Positions 8,137 to 15,947 of a stretch of 63,599 nucleotides of DNA are shown one piece after another. A model generated the notes under the pieces. It was given only the letters and a program-made list of their open reading frames with translations, ran no database searches and was not told where the DNA came from. The first letter of the stretch is position 1; the number at the start of each line of letters is the position of its first letter. The position numbers and the translations under genes were made by a program. The stretch is from Streptomyces sporangiiformans (GTDB lineage: Bacteria; Actinomycetota; Actinomycetes; Streptomycetales; Streptomycetaceae): the NCBI RefSeq assembly GCF_005768555.2, contig NZ_VCHX02000183.1:52213-115811 (forward strand), in the 5' to 3' direction.

Positions 8137-9069
8137 ATGCTGAACCTGACTCACCTCAAGGTGCTGGAGGCGGTCGCCCGTCATGGATCGGTGACCGAAG
8201 CGGCGAAGGAGCTGCATTACTCCCAGCCGTCGGTCAGCCACCACCTGGGGCGGCTGGAAGCCGCCACCGGAGCCAGGCTCATCCAACGAGTGGGCCGCGG
8301 TATCCGACTCACCCCCGAAGGCGAACTCCTGGCGCAGCGGGCGGCAGAGATCCTGGGGCGAGTGGACGCCGCTTCTGTCGAGTTGGCCGCCCGCGTGGGA
8401 CTCCGCGCCGGACGGATACGACTCGCCGGTTTCCAAACGGTCCTCAGCACCCTCGTACCGAAGGCAGCCACCGAGCTGTCCCGGACCCACCCGGGAATCG
8501 AGTTGAACCTCGTCGACGCCCATCCGGTCGAGGGCCTGCAGATGCTGCGCTCGGGGCATGTCGACATCGCCTTGATCTTCCGGCATACCGACACTCCCCT
8601 GGAGGAGGAAGGATTCCGGCTCACCCACCTGCTGGACGACCCCATCTACCTCGTCAGTGACCAACCCCATCAGCGTCTCGAAGACCACCGTGACTCCGCA
8701 TGGGTCGGCGGCTGCGAACGCTGCCGAGCCGCCACGATCACGGCATGCGAACGCGCCGGCTTCTCACCACGCATCGCCTACTCCTGCGACGACACGGTCG
8801 TCGCCCAGGCGCTGGTGGCCGCCGGAATGGGTGTCGCCATACTCAACGGACTCGCGTTGCAGGCCCACCGGGCGCCGGGCATCCACACCACACTGCTCAC
8901 CGGCAACGCCCGCCGGATCTACGCCGCCACATACGGCGACCCGCCAGACCCACCCGCCACGACCGCGCTGATCGAGATCCTGGCATCACAGTCCCGAATA
9001 CCGAACCGGAACGAGGTGGAAGATCCGACGCCGGTCAGTCGATCCAGCACGAGTGCAGATCGGCGCTGA
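8137..9069 (+). CDS. LysR family transcriptional regulator
   Basis: A 310-residue LysR protein. It has an N-terminal HTH (LNLTHLKVLEAVARHGSVTE, then YSQPSVSHHLGRLEAATGA) and an effector domain with LRAGRIRLAGFQTVLSTLVP and the terminal pocket segment VAQALVAAGMGVAILNGLAL. The last 25 residues are Ser/Thr-rich. It is divergent from the RibD-like reductase gene; the spacer contains AT-rich sequence just before the ATG and a CTGATCAG palindrome near 8047, either of which could be an operator. The inducer is unknown. Confidence 0.92.
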   Translation: MLNLTHLKVLEAVARHGSVTEAAKELHYSQPSVSHHLGRLEAATGARLIQRVGRGIRLTPEGELLAQRAAEILGRVDAASVELAARVGLRAGRIRLAGFQTVLSTLVPKAATELSRTHPGIELNLVDAHPVEGLQMLRSGHVDIALIFRHTDTPLEEEGFRLTHLLDDPIYLVSDQPHQRLEDHRDSAWVGGCERCRAATITACERAGFSPRIAYSCDDTVVAQALVAAGMGVAILNGLALQAHRAPGIHTTLLTGNARRIYAATYGDPPDPPATTALIEILASQSRIPNRNEVEDPTPVSRSSTSADRR

Positions 9070-9217
9070 GGAGGGACAAGCGCGGCCGTACCTGATGACC
9101 GTCGAGGGCGAACCAGACCGTAGCGGCGATGATGCGGGCCACGGAGGCACTGCCCCGTGATGAGATGCGAGTCGATCAGCAGACTCTCTCCGGGCATATC
9201 AGGGGCGGCATGGACGT

Positions 9218-9418
9218 ACAGGGCGGATCCAGGCAGTGCTCGAGCGGCTGGTCGGTGAAGGACGGGAAGTCGGTCTGCAAGTGGCCGCCTATCTCGACGG
9301 CGAGTTGGTGGTGGATGTCTGGGCCGGGGTGACCGATCGCGCCACTGGACACGATGTGGATGGTGACTCGCTCTTCCCACTGCACTCCTGCGGAAAGGGT
9401 GTTACCGCTACCGCGATC
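9218..9418 (+). pseudogene. Fragment of a class C beta-lactamase/esterase-type serine hydrolase
   Basis: About 67 codons read IQAVLERLVGEGREVGLQVA, then YLDGELVVDVWAGVTD and LFPLHSCGKGVTATAI. This matches the N-terminal part of EstB-like serine hydrolases up to the SxxK nucleophile motif (SCGK). After ATAI the reading frame loses similarity; the YxN and C-terminal motifs are absent, and a HAD gene begins 180 bases later. I therefore call a remnant. The filler at 9419-9597 has no clear coding assignment. Confidence 0.6.
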
Positions 9419-9597
9419 CGACCGAGGCGTACTGGTGTTTCACTCCGTCAGGAATCAGCAGTCGCCTGGGCATCTGGTCATCCTCGGCGCCGAGCTGTTC
9501 GAGCACGGCATCGGACCGCACGTCGTCGAGTGGGTCATCGACACCGCCGACCTCAGCCGCGGCAATGAGCCACCCCTCCAACGACAGGAGAACGTCC

Positions 9598-10221
9598 GTG
9601 CGCCGAAACATGCCGCGCGTCGAAGCCTTCGTCTTCGACCTCTTCGGCGTGATCATCTCCTTCGACAACGACATCGTGCCCGCGCGACTCGCCAGGCACT
9701 GCACCGATCCCGACGAGGCCCTTCAACACCTCGAGGGGCTCATGGCCCGCCCCGAGATCATCACCGGTGAGGTGACGCTGCACCAGGTGCATCGCCGACT
9801 CGTCGATGTACACGGGCTCGCGTTGACCTACCCGCAGTTCGAAGCCGCCTGGCTCGAGCCCTACTCCTGGCCGATGCCCGGCATGGCCGACCTCGTCAAA
9901 GCCCTGTCCGAGAACCACCGTCTCGTGCTGCTGTCCAATGTCGACCACTACTACTGGCAGGTCGTGCAGGCGATGCAACCGGAACTTCAGCACTTCACGG
10001 AGTTGCTGGTGTCCTGCGATCTCGGGTACGCGAAGCCGGCCCCAGAGGCATTCCTGTGCGCGGGCCGGGCGGCCGACGCAGACCCGGAACGGTGCCTCTT
10101 CGTCGACGACACGCAGGCGAACGTCGAGGCTGCCCGGGCACTGGGCTTCCAAACGCACTGGTTCCGCGACGTTCCCGGGCTCCACCGAACGCTGAAGGGC
10201 TCGACGACAAAAGATGCTTAG
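9598..10221 (+). CDS. HAD-superfamily hydrolase (class IA)
   Basis: A 207-residue protein with all four HAD motifs: EAFVFDLFGVIISFDND (nucleophile Asp, although the second conserved Asp position is Phe-Gly as in DLFG), VLLSNVD (motif II), GYAKPAPEAF (motif III lysine) and CLFVDDTQANVEAARALGF (motif IV acidic pair). Family members are phosphatases or 2-haloacid dehalogenases. DLFG in place of DxDG/T makes the exact activity uncertain. GTG 9598 follows AGGAG at eight bases; the ATG at 9610 is farther from it. Confidence 0.85.
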   Translation: MRRNMPRVEAFVFDLFGVIISFDNDIVPARLARHCTDPDEALQHLEGLMARPEIITGEVTLHQVHRRLVDVHGLALTYPQFEAAWLEPYSWPMPGMADLVKALSENHRLVLLSNVDHYYWQVVQAMQPELQHFTELLVSCDLGYAKPAPEAFLCAGRAADADPERCLFVDDTQANVEAARALGFQTHWFRDVPGLHRTLKGSTTKDA

Positions 10222-10269
10222 CCGACCGCCGACCGCGCGGAGGTAGCAGCACGCAGTTGGGAAACAGCC

Positions 10270-10464
10270 TCACCCGTCGGAGACAGTGATCGCTCCGACC
10301 GGGCAGGCGCGGGCAGCCTCCCGCAGGAGCGGGTCGCCGCCACCGTCTTCTCGGCCCGGGAGCACCTCACTGAAACCGTCGTCGTCCTGGGTGAACACGC
10401 CTGGTGCGGTCAGGGCGCACTGGCCCGCCCCGATGCAGGAATCCCTGTCGATCTTGATGTGCAT
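10270..10464 (-). CDS. Ferredoxin, 3Fe-4S type, partner of the adjacent P450
   Basis: A 64-residue ferredoxin: IDRDSCIGAGQCALTAPGVF supplies the first cysteines (CxxxxxC) and ARACPVGAI the last. This spacing fits a single 3Fe-4S cluster of the kind that delivers electrons to Streptomyces P450s (SuaB/SoyB type). It starts 12 bases after the P450 stop on the same strand, so the two are almost certainly one operon. No ferredoxin reductase gene is present in the window. Confidence 0.93.
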   Translation of the reverse strand: MHIKIDRDSCIGAGQCALTAPGVFTQDDDGFSEVLPGREDGGGDPLLREAARACPVGAITVSDG

Positions 10465-10476
10465 GCTGGTTATCCT

Positions 10477-11658
10477 CTACCAGGTCACGGGGAGTTCGAG
10501 CATTCCCTGAACCGTGTCGCCCGGCTTGAAGGGAATCTCGTCCGCGGGAGCCGCCAGGCTCAGACCGGGCAGTCGTTCGAAGAGTGTCCGCAGCGCGATC
10601 TCCATCTCAGCCCGGGCCAGGTTCTGCCCGAGGCACTGGTGGATGCCGAAGCCGAACGCGAGATGATGACGGGCCGAGCGGTGCCAGTCCAACGTGTCAG
10701 GTTCCGTGAAGGCGTTGGCGTCGCGGTTGATGACGGACGTCGAGAAAACGACCCCGTCGTCGGCCCGGATCGTCGTACCGGCGATCTCGATGTCCTCAGT
10801 GGCCACTCGCAGCAGCCCGTCCGCGATGGACAGAAACCGCAGCAGCTCCTCCACCGCAGTCGGAATCAGGGCGGGCTCGGTGCGTAGTTCGGCCAGCCGC
10901 TCCGGGTGGCGAAGCAGCGTGAAGGTGCCGAGCGAGATCATGTTCGCCGTCGTCTCGTGGCCGGCGACCAGCAGAATCGTCGCCAGGGAGACCAGCTCGG
11001 CCCGGTCCACCGTTCCTTCGCGCAGCTGCTCGTGGATCAACTCGTCGAGCAGTCCGTCGCCGGGCTCCTTCTGTTTGCGGTCGATCAACGTACCGAAGTA
11101 CGCCTCGAGTTGGTCGCGCGCGTCCAAGGTGTCGGCGGCCTCTGGGCCGCGCAGCAGCCTGCGGGACTGCGCCTCGAAGAAGTCATGGTCCTCATACGGG
11201 ACGCCGAGCAGCGCGCAGATCACCATCGACGGCACGGGCAGCGCGAAGGCGCTCACCAGCTCGGCCGGCGGTCCCTGTGCCACCATCGCGTCGAGCAGCC
11301 GGTCGACGGTCTGCTGGATCTGTGGCCGAAGCGCAGCCGTCCGCTTGAGTGTGAAGCTCGGGATCAGCAGCCGCCGTTGGGTGTTGTGCTTGGGGTCGTC
11401 CACGCCGAGCAGTGCCGCACTGCGGTCCCGGATCCCGGCGAAACGCGCGCTGGGAATGGGGAAGCCGTGGCGGTCGCGCTCGGACGACAGGCGCTGGTCG
11501 ACCAGCAGTTCTCGGGCCACGGAATGGCCGGTGACCACCCAGACCTCGCGGCCGTCGAACAGGGCCACCCGAGAGAGGGGCCGTGCCATCGGCTCGTAAG
11601 CGGTGGGCGGGTGATAGGGGCAGGTGCGGTCCTGGGGGAAAGCGACCGGTTCCGTCAT
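10477..11658 (-). CDS. Cytochrome P450, CYP105-like
   Basis: A 393-residue soluble P450. It has an I-helix oxygen-activation motif LLVAGHETTAN (about residue 230), a K-helix ExxR in AVEELLRFLS and a haem loop HLAFGFGIHQCLGQNLA with ligand Cys342. Overall sequence and length suggest the CYP105 group, which hydroxylates macrolides, herbicides and other xenobiotics. The substrate cannot be told, and no biosynthetic cluster adjoins it. It is co-transcribed with the downstream ferredoxin; the ATG at 11658 begins MTEPVAFPQDRTCPYHPP, a usual N-terminus. Confidence 0.92.
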   Translation of the reverse strand: MTEPVAFPQDRTCPYHPPTAYEPMARPLSRVALFDGREVWVVTGHSVARELLVDQRLSSERDRHGFPIPSARFAGIRDRSAALLGVDDPKHNTQRRLLIPSFTLKRTAALRPQIQQTVDRLLDAMVAQGPPAELVSAFALPVPSMVICALLGVPYEDHDFFEAQSRRLLRGPEAADTLDARDQLEAYFGTLIDRKQKEPGDGLLDELIHEQLREGTVDRAELVSLATILLVAGHETTANMISLGTFTLLRHPERLAELRTEPALIPTAVEELLRFLSIADGLLRVATEDIEIAGTTIRADDGVVFSTSVINRDANAFTEPDTLDWHRSARHHLAFGFGIHQCLGQNLARAEMEIALRTLFERLPGLSLAAPADEIPFKPGDTVQGMLELPVTW

Positions 11659-12326
11659 CGATGACCTCGCAAGCGAAGGTTCCTCTTACCGATCTTCATT
11701 AGATGCCCGGGGCACCTACGCAGCCACCGCGAAGTTCAGCCAGATCCGTGGGACGCCTCATCTGGCCGAACCTCGTCGCCCCAGCGAGTCCGGATTTTCG
11801 CCGGGCGGTTGCGCGCGGGATCGCGCGCCAGGCCCTCTCGAGCGCAGTGGGCGCACGGGCAAACGGCTTGGGGCGGCGGGTTCTACAACCCCGCGCACAA
11901 CCGCCCGGCGGGTTCGCCGTGCCCGCCGACCATGTGCACCGGCATGCCAGGTCGTTCAGCTCGCAGGTCGACACGACTGTGTACGCCCTCCATTTCCCCA
12001 GCCAGGGACGCTGCCTGCAGCGCACGCTCTGGGGCGGGGACTACTCCGAGAACTGGGAGTGGTGGAACAAGCTCGACGCGATCGACACCACACGGCACGC
12101 CGGCTCCGAGCCGGGGTGAGCACCACGGGGCGCGCACGTCGCACCGCCCTGTTCACCACGTTCTGTCTGACGACCGCGCAGCTCGGTTTCCGGCGACCGT
12201 CCGGCGCTCCCACTCCCCCGCCACTAACGCCACCAACGCCTCCCTGCGCACCGACCGGTCGTCGTCGCTGCGGGCCGTTGCAGGCGGCTTGAGTCTCCCG
12301 TAGGGGGAGATGTGAGGGTGGCGAGC
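11659..12326. other. 668-base interval with a Trp-rich open-frame remnant
   Basis: No complete gene is supported. From about 11950 to the stop at 12119 the plus strand reads VDTTVYALHFPSQGRC, then WGGDYSENWEWWNKLDAID. The codons have strong third-position GC and unusual tryptophan content, so this looks like the end of a once-real protein. The sequence upstream in the same frame (from 11703) looks unlike protein. I do not recognise the family. The region's right end carries the MerR-type operator at 12294. Confidence 0.35.
12294..12310. promoter_or_regulatory. MerR-type operator dyad TCTCCC-N5-GGGAGA
   Basis: TCTCCC (12294-12299) and GGGAGA (12305-12310) form a dyad 17 bases upstream of the MerR-type start, next to a TTGAG-like -35 element. 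MerR regulators usually bind a dyad between -35 and -10 of their own or a divergent promoter. The regulator gene itself is broken. Confidence 0.5.
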
Positions 12327-12620
12327 ATGAACAGCGACACGCGCTACTCGATCGGCGATCTGGCGCGGCGGACCGGTCTGACGGTCAAGACCGTCAGGTT
12401 CTATTCCGACGCGGGCGTCGTGCCGCCGACCGACCGGCTACCGCCTGTACGGCTCCGACGCCGTCGCCCGTCTCGACCTCGTGCGCACCCTGCGCGACCT
12501 GGGCCTTGACCTGGCCACGATCCGCAAGGTCGTGGACCGGGAAGTCTCACTGCCCGAGGTGGCCGCGGCGCTCGCCGAGGCGCTGGAGCGGCAGGGGCAG
12601 CGGTGTTCTCGCACATCGCG
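12327..12620 (+). pseudogene. MerR family regulator, frameshifted and truncated
   Basis: The first 36 or so codons give a good MerR DNA-binding start (TRYSIGDLARRTGLTVKTVR, then FYSDAGVVPPTDR). The continuation YRLYGSDAVARLDLVRTLRD, then LGLDLATIRKVVDREVSLPE, lies in another frame from about 12438, next to a GACCGACC run. After about 12610 the expected C-terminal helix is missing. The operator upstream is intact. A single sequencing error could explain the frameshift, but not the missing end. Confidence 0.7.
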
Positions 12621-13225
12621 GAGACGGAGGGGAGCAGGATGGCGCTGGCTCTGGTACCGGCTCTGGCTCTCCTGGCCGCGGTGACCGGCTGGAACGCCCG
12701 GAGACAGCAGCCCCACCGACCTTGAACACGCGCCCACGTTTTCGGAGACGCCGCCAGGGAGCAAAAGATCACCGGCGCCTTCACGCGAGCGAACGCGCAG
12801 GCCGACGCTTCGGCAACGTACCGGCCGGCCGCCGCCCTCCGGCAGTGATCGCCGAGGGAAGGCCTCGGGGCGCCGGCAGGCGTTCAGCGCCCTGCGCCTG
12901 ATGAGCAGGCTGGTCGCCAGGACGAAGGCGATCTCCCCGAGGTTGCCGCCGGGCAGGATGCCCAGCGCCTAGCGGACCGAGGTCCGCATGGCCCGACCCT
13001 CGACGATGGCCGAGAGAGCGGTGGGCACGACGGTCCGCCGGCTGTTCCAAGGTCATCTGAGAACCGACGAATGAGCAGGTCAGGGGCGATACGCGGCACA
13101 GTGTGCAGCGGGTGGTCCGCGGGGATACCAACACGGCTCCACCCACCCCCGTACCGCCCGCGCCCTGTGCGCGCAAGAATGGATAACAACCACTTCATCC
13201 TATTCGGGCGAATCGAGGGGTTCGG
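12621..13225. other. Gene-poor interval, about 600 bases
   Basis: No complete gene is visible. On the minus strand at about 12880-13025 there is a hydrophobic fragment (ALGILPGGNLGEIAFVLATS) with an in-frame stop just before it, probably a decayed membrane-protein gene of unknown family. The last 60 bases probably contain the promoter of the gene at 13226. Confidence 0.35.
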
Positions 13226-13612
13226 ATGATTCCCACTGCGGCTCGGGCCGAGGGGAAGCCCCCCACGGCAGAGGAAGAACAACGCAGGAAGACCGACGAG
13301 CAGGAGTACGCGGAGCAGGACACGCTCCTCTACATACACACAGCCCACCCCGAGGTACCCGTTCCGTACTTCACTCCGGGGGACCTGAAGGCCAGCGCGC
13401 AGGCTGTGACATCCCGGCTGCCGACAGCGCCGACCAAGGATGTGCTCTTTTACGGCGGCCTGGGGGTACTCGCCGTCGCCGGCGCTCTCGAATGGCCGAT
13501 CGCCCTCGCCATAGGCGGAGCCACCATGGTCGTGCGCGGCAGTACAAAGGGAGAAACAAAGGAACGTCAGGAGAGCTACGAGGAGAAGGAAAAGGAGAGG
13601 GAGAAGGCCTGA
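13226..13612 (+). CDS. Hypothetical membrane protein, charged termini
   Basis: A 128-residue protein. Residues 1-40 are Glu/Lys/Arg-rich (PPTAEEEQRRKTDEQEYAEQ), a middle part reads LYIHTAHPEVPVPYFTPGDL, and one or two hydrophobic segments follow (DVLFYGGLGVLAVAGALEWP, then IALAIGGATMVVRG). The end is highly charged with GETKERQESYEEKEKEREK. GAGGGG precedes the ATG by six bases. I know this arrangement only as uncharacterised actinomycete proteins; it is likely a small integral membrane protein. No partner is evident. Confidence 0.75.
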   Translation: MIPTAARAEGKPPTAEEEQRRKTDEQEYAEQDTLLYIHTAHPEVPVPYFTPGDLKASAQAVTSRLPTAPTKDVLFYGGLGVLAVAGALEWPIALAIGGATMVVRGSTKGETKERQESYEEKEKEREKA

Positions 13613-13775
13613 CACAGGGCCGTGAAGCCCCTGGTGGAGACGGGCCTGCGAGATCAAGTCCCGTACGGCCAGAGGCTTCACATGTTGACCACAGACACAA
13701 GGGCACTCGCACCCTGGGAATGAAGGCGGTCCTCACCGGGTCCGGTGGCAGCACTCCGGCCCTAGTCTGACCGCC

Positions 13776-14582
13776 ATGAGCGACAGTGACTTCACCGGCC
13801 TTCGCGGCAAGGAGTTCGAGTGCGCGGACATGGCGGGGGCGCGGTTCACCACGGTGAGCCTCAACGGGGCGACGTTCCGGGCGTGTGCGCTCAACCAGGT
13901 CGTGATGCGCGGTGTCGAGATGGTCGACACCACCATCGACGGCGAGATCCAGGGCCTCGTCATCAACGGGGTCGATGTCGCGCCGTTGGTGGAGGCCGAA
14001 CTGGACCGCCGACACCCTGACCGCCCCAAGTTCCGCCCGACCACCCCCGAAGGGTTCCAGGAGGCCTGGGACCTCAACGAGCGGCTGTGGGAGTCGACTG
14101 TCACGCGGGCGAGTCGGCTGCCCCCGGAGATGCTGCACGAGTCGGTCGACGGCGAGTGGTCGTTCATCCAGACCCTGCGCCATCTCGCGTTCGCGACGGA
14201 GTCATGGGTCGGCCGCTGCGTCCTGCGCGATTCCAGCCCGTGGCATCCGCTGTCCCTGCCGTGGGACCAGATGGGTCCCCGGCCGGGAGTACCGCACGAC
14301 CGTGACGCTCGACCGTCGCTGGACGAGGCGCTCGACTTGCGGCTGGAAGCGATGGGGATGATGCGGCGCGTGGTCGACGGCCTGACCGACAAGCAGCTCG
14401 ACAGCTGGACCGAGCCGCTCGTGGGTCCAGGGTGGCCGGACGAGGGCGAGACCTTCCTGGTTCGCGAGTGCCTGCTGATCGTCCTCAACGAGGAGTGGTG
14501 GCACCGCATGTACGCCGAGCGCGACCTGGCCGTCCTCGAGTACTCGCCGCCACCGCGGTCGGCGGCCGAGCGTGGCTGCTGA
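13776..14582 (+). CDS. DinB-like protein with N-terminal pentapeptide-repeat segment
   Basis: A 268-residue protein. Residues 1-55 read as pentapeptide-type repeats (DFTGLRGKEFECADMAGARF, then TTVSLNGATFRACALNQ). Residues from about 95 form a DinB/mycothiol-dependent maleylpyruvate-isomerase-like four-helix bundle: WSFIQTLRHLAFATESWVGR contains the first metal-type His, and NEEWWHRMYAERDL the last. The DinB_2 superfamily includes thiol-dependent transferases and metal-binding detoxification proteins. The function here is unknown; the gene stands alone. Confidence 0.8.
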   Translation: MSDSDFTGLRGKEFECADMAGARFTTVSLNGATFRACALNQVVMRGVEMVDTTIDGEIQGLVINGVDVAPLVEAELDRRHPDRPKFRPTTPEGFQEAWDLNERLWESTVTRASRLPPEMLHESVDGEWSFIQTLRHLAFATESWVGRCVLRDSSPWHPLSLPWDQMGPRPGVPHDRDARPSLDEALDLRLEAMGMMRRVVDGLTDKQLDSWTEPLVGPGWPDEGETFLVRECLLIVLNEEWWHRMYAERDLAVLEYSPPPRSAAERGC

Positions 14583-14800
14583 CATGGAACCAGGCGTACG
14601 ACACCCTCGCGTTCTACCGCAGCGGCATCGGCTGGCACGAGCCTGACCCTCTGCCCGGGAACGAGACGGACATCGTCGTGTTCTTGTCCCCGAACCGATC
14701 CTGACGGGCGCTCAGTGCGGACGAGGGCCGGTTGAGTTGCTGGGCGAGGGCGGCGAGGCGGGCACGCGTGACGACGCAGAGCCCGCCCCGTTGAGCCGCC
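14583..14800. other. Intergenic DNA with a short coding remnant
   Basis: Up to the stop at 14704 the plus strand reads NQAYDTLAFYRSGIGWHEPD, then NETDIVVFLSPNRS, which looks like a protein C-terminus without a body. It may be a remnant of a deleted gene. Nothing else was recognised. Confidence 0.25.
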
Positions 14801-14860
14801 CCGCTCAGTGGTGCGCCGCTCAGTGGTGCGCCGCTCAGTGGTGAGCCGCTCAGTGGTGAG
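14801..14860. repeat. Four tandem 15-base repeats
   Basis: Units at 14801, 14816, 14831 and 14846 read CCGCTCAGTGGTG followed by CG in the first two copies and AG in the last two. The array ends six bases before the stop codon of the disrupted hydrolase gene on the minus strand. It is a candidate for slippage variation. Confidence 0.9.
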
Positions 14861-14866
14861 CCGCGG

Positions 14867-15266
14867 CTACAGACGCAGGCCGTGGAGGAGATCCGTCACG
14901 CGGGCAGTATCCGGGGGACCGAGGTGCCCGGAGCGGGGGAAGTTGTGGACGGTGAAGCGGTTGTCCGGGGTGAGTTCGTCGGCTTCCGCAATCATGCGGT
15001 CCTGGAGCTCCGCGGCAACGGTCCTGTCCTTGCCGAGCCGCAGGTACGTACGGGGAATCCGTCCCCACGTGCCCGCACGCCCGACGGCCCGGCCCTCGTA
15101 CGCCGTCAATGACTCGTCCGTCTGCATGCCTTCCAGCACCCGCAGGAACGCCCCGTCCGTGTGGTCCGCGCAGATCATCTCCTTGAACAACGCGAGGTCA
15201 CGGCGGCTGGAGGTACGCCAGTTGAGGCGCAGCACACCCAGCTTCTCCGGGTCGCCGATGACCTGG
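14867..15266 (-). pseudogene. Alpha/beta hydrolase, 3' part (split by the IS256 element)
   Basis: This is the C-terminal half of the hydrolase whose 5' half lies at 17324-17985. It begins at the target duplication and reads QVIGDPEKLGVLRLNWRT, then AGTWGRIPRTYLRLGKDRTV, LQDRMIAEADELTPDN and FPRSGHLGPPD, where the His of SGH should be the catalytic histidine. It has no start of its own beyond the element. Joined to the 5' half at the 9-bp duplication, the frame is continuous (SPVDQV + IGDPEK). Confidence 0.88.
15258..15266. repeat. 9-bp target-site duplication, left copy
   Basis: ATGACCTGG, identical to 17324-17332, directly abuts the left end of the inserted element. Eight- to nine-base duplications are the norm for IS256-family insertions. 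Confidence 0.9.
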
Positions 15267-15290
15267 GAGTAATTGTCAATTCCTGTGGAT
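15267..15290 (+). repeat. Left terminal inverted repeat of the IS256-family element
   Basis: The outermost 24 bases match the reverse complement of 17300-17323 at 18 positions, sharing GAG, AAT, TCA and the inner block CCTGTGGAT. Confidence 0.82.
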
Positions 15291-15383
15291 GTCGTCGCGT
15301 GACTTGATGACTGGGGATGCGGATGCCTACGCCGTCCGGGCGTTGATGGCCGGCGGTTCGGTCGGGCGTGCGAGGGTGTCGTC

Positions 15384-15896
15384 ATGTTGATCGCGATGGC
15401 GGGTCTGCCCGGTGCGGGGAAGAGTTCGGTCGCCGAGGCGTTGGGGCGCAAGCTGGCTGCTCCGGTCGTGTCCGTGGACCCGATCGAGGCGGCGATGTGG
15501 CGTGCGGGGGTGGCCCGTGACCAGCCCACGGGCCTGGCGGCGTATGTCGTGGCCGAGGCCGTGGCCGATGGTGTGCTCGGCATGGGCCAAACCGTGATCG
15601 TCGATGCGGTCAACGCCGTGGAAGCGGCGCGGGGACAGTGGCGGTCGCTGGCGGATCGTCATGGTGTGCCGGCGGTGTTCATCGAGGTGGTGTGCTCGGA
15701 TCCGTTGGTGCACCGCCGTCGGTTGGAGAACCGGTCCCGGGGGATCGAGGGCTTCGCTGAGCCGACGTGGGAGGTCGTGCAACGTCTGCGGGAGGATTTC
15801 GCCTCATGGGCCGATCACCGGTTGGTGCTGGATACGATGACCGACTTGTCGTCGAACGTTGCGACGACCCTCGGGTTCCTCTCCGCGACAGCCTGA
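15384..15896 (+). CDS. P-loop kinase-like ATP-binding protein (element passenger)
   Basis: A 170-residue protein with a Walker A motif right at the start (IAMAGLPGAGKSSVAEAL), a DxD-like SVDPIEAAMW, a probable Walker B-like strand (GQTVIVDAVN) and an arginine-rich lid (HRRRLENRSRG). This is the AAA_33/zeta-toxin-like small-molecule kinase fold; adenylylsulfate or gluconate kinases and antibiotic phosphotransferases share it. The substrate is unknown. It lies inside the IS256 element, in the opposite direction to the transposase, so it appears to be a transposable passenger. Whether it benefits the host or the element is open. Confidence 0.85.
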   Translation: MLIAMAGLPGAGKSSVAEALGRKLAAPVVSVDPIEAAMWRAGVARDQPTGLAAYVVAEAVADGVLGMGQTVIVDAVNAVEAARGQWRSLADRHGVPAVFIEVVCSDPLVHRRRLENRSRGIEGFAEPTWEVVQRLREDFASWADHRLVLDTMTDLSSNVATTLGFLSATA

Positions 15897-15947
15897 TCCT
15901 CAGTTGATGCGAGATCAGTAGGCAAGATCTCTGGATCGTGGGGTAGT

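Noticed and set aside
10270..11658. P450-ferredoxin pair as part of a biosynthetic gene cluster
   Set aside because: Neighbours are a HAD hydrolase and gene remnants; no synthase, tailoring or resistance genes adjoin it.
15900..15947. Inner left end of a smaller IS256 element that would exclude the kinase
   Set aside because: I found no convincing match between this stretch and the right end, whereas the outer ends match at 18 of 24 bases and abut the 9-base duplication.
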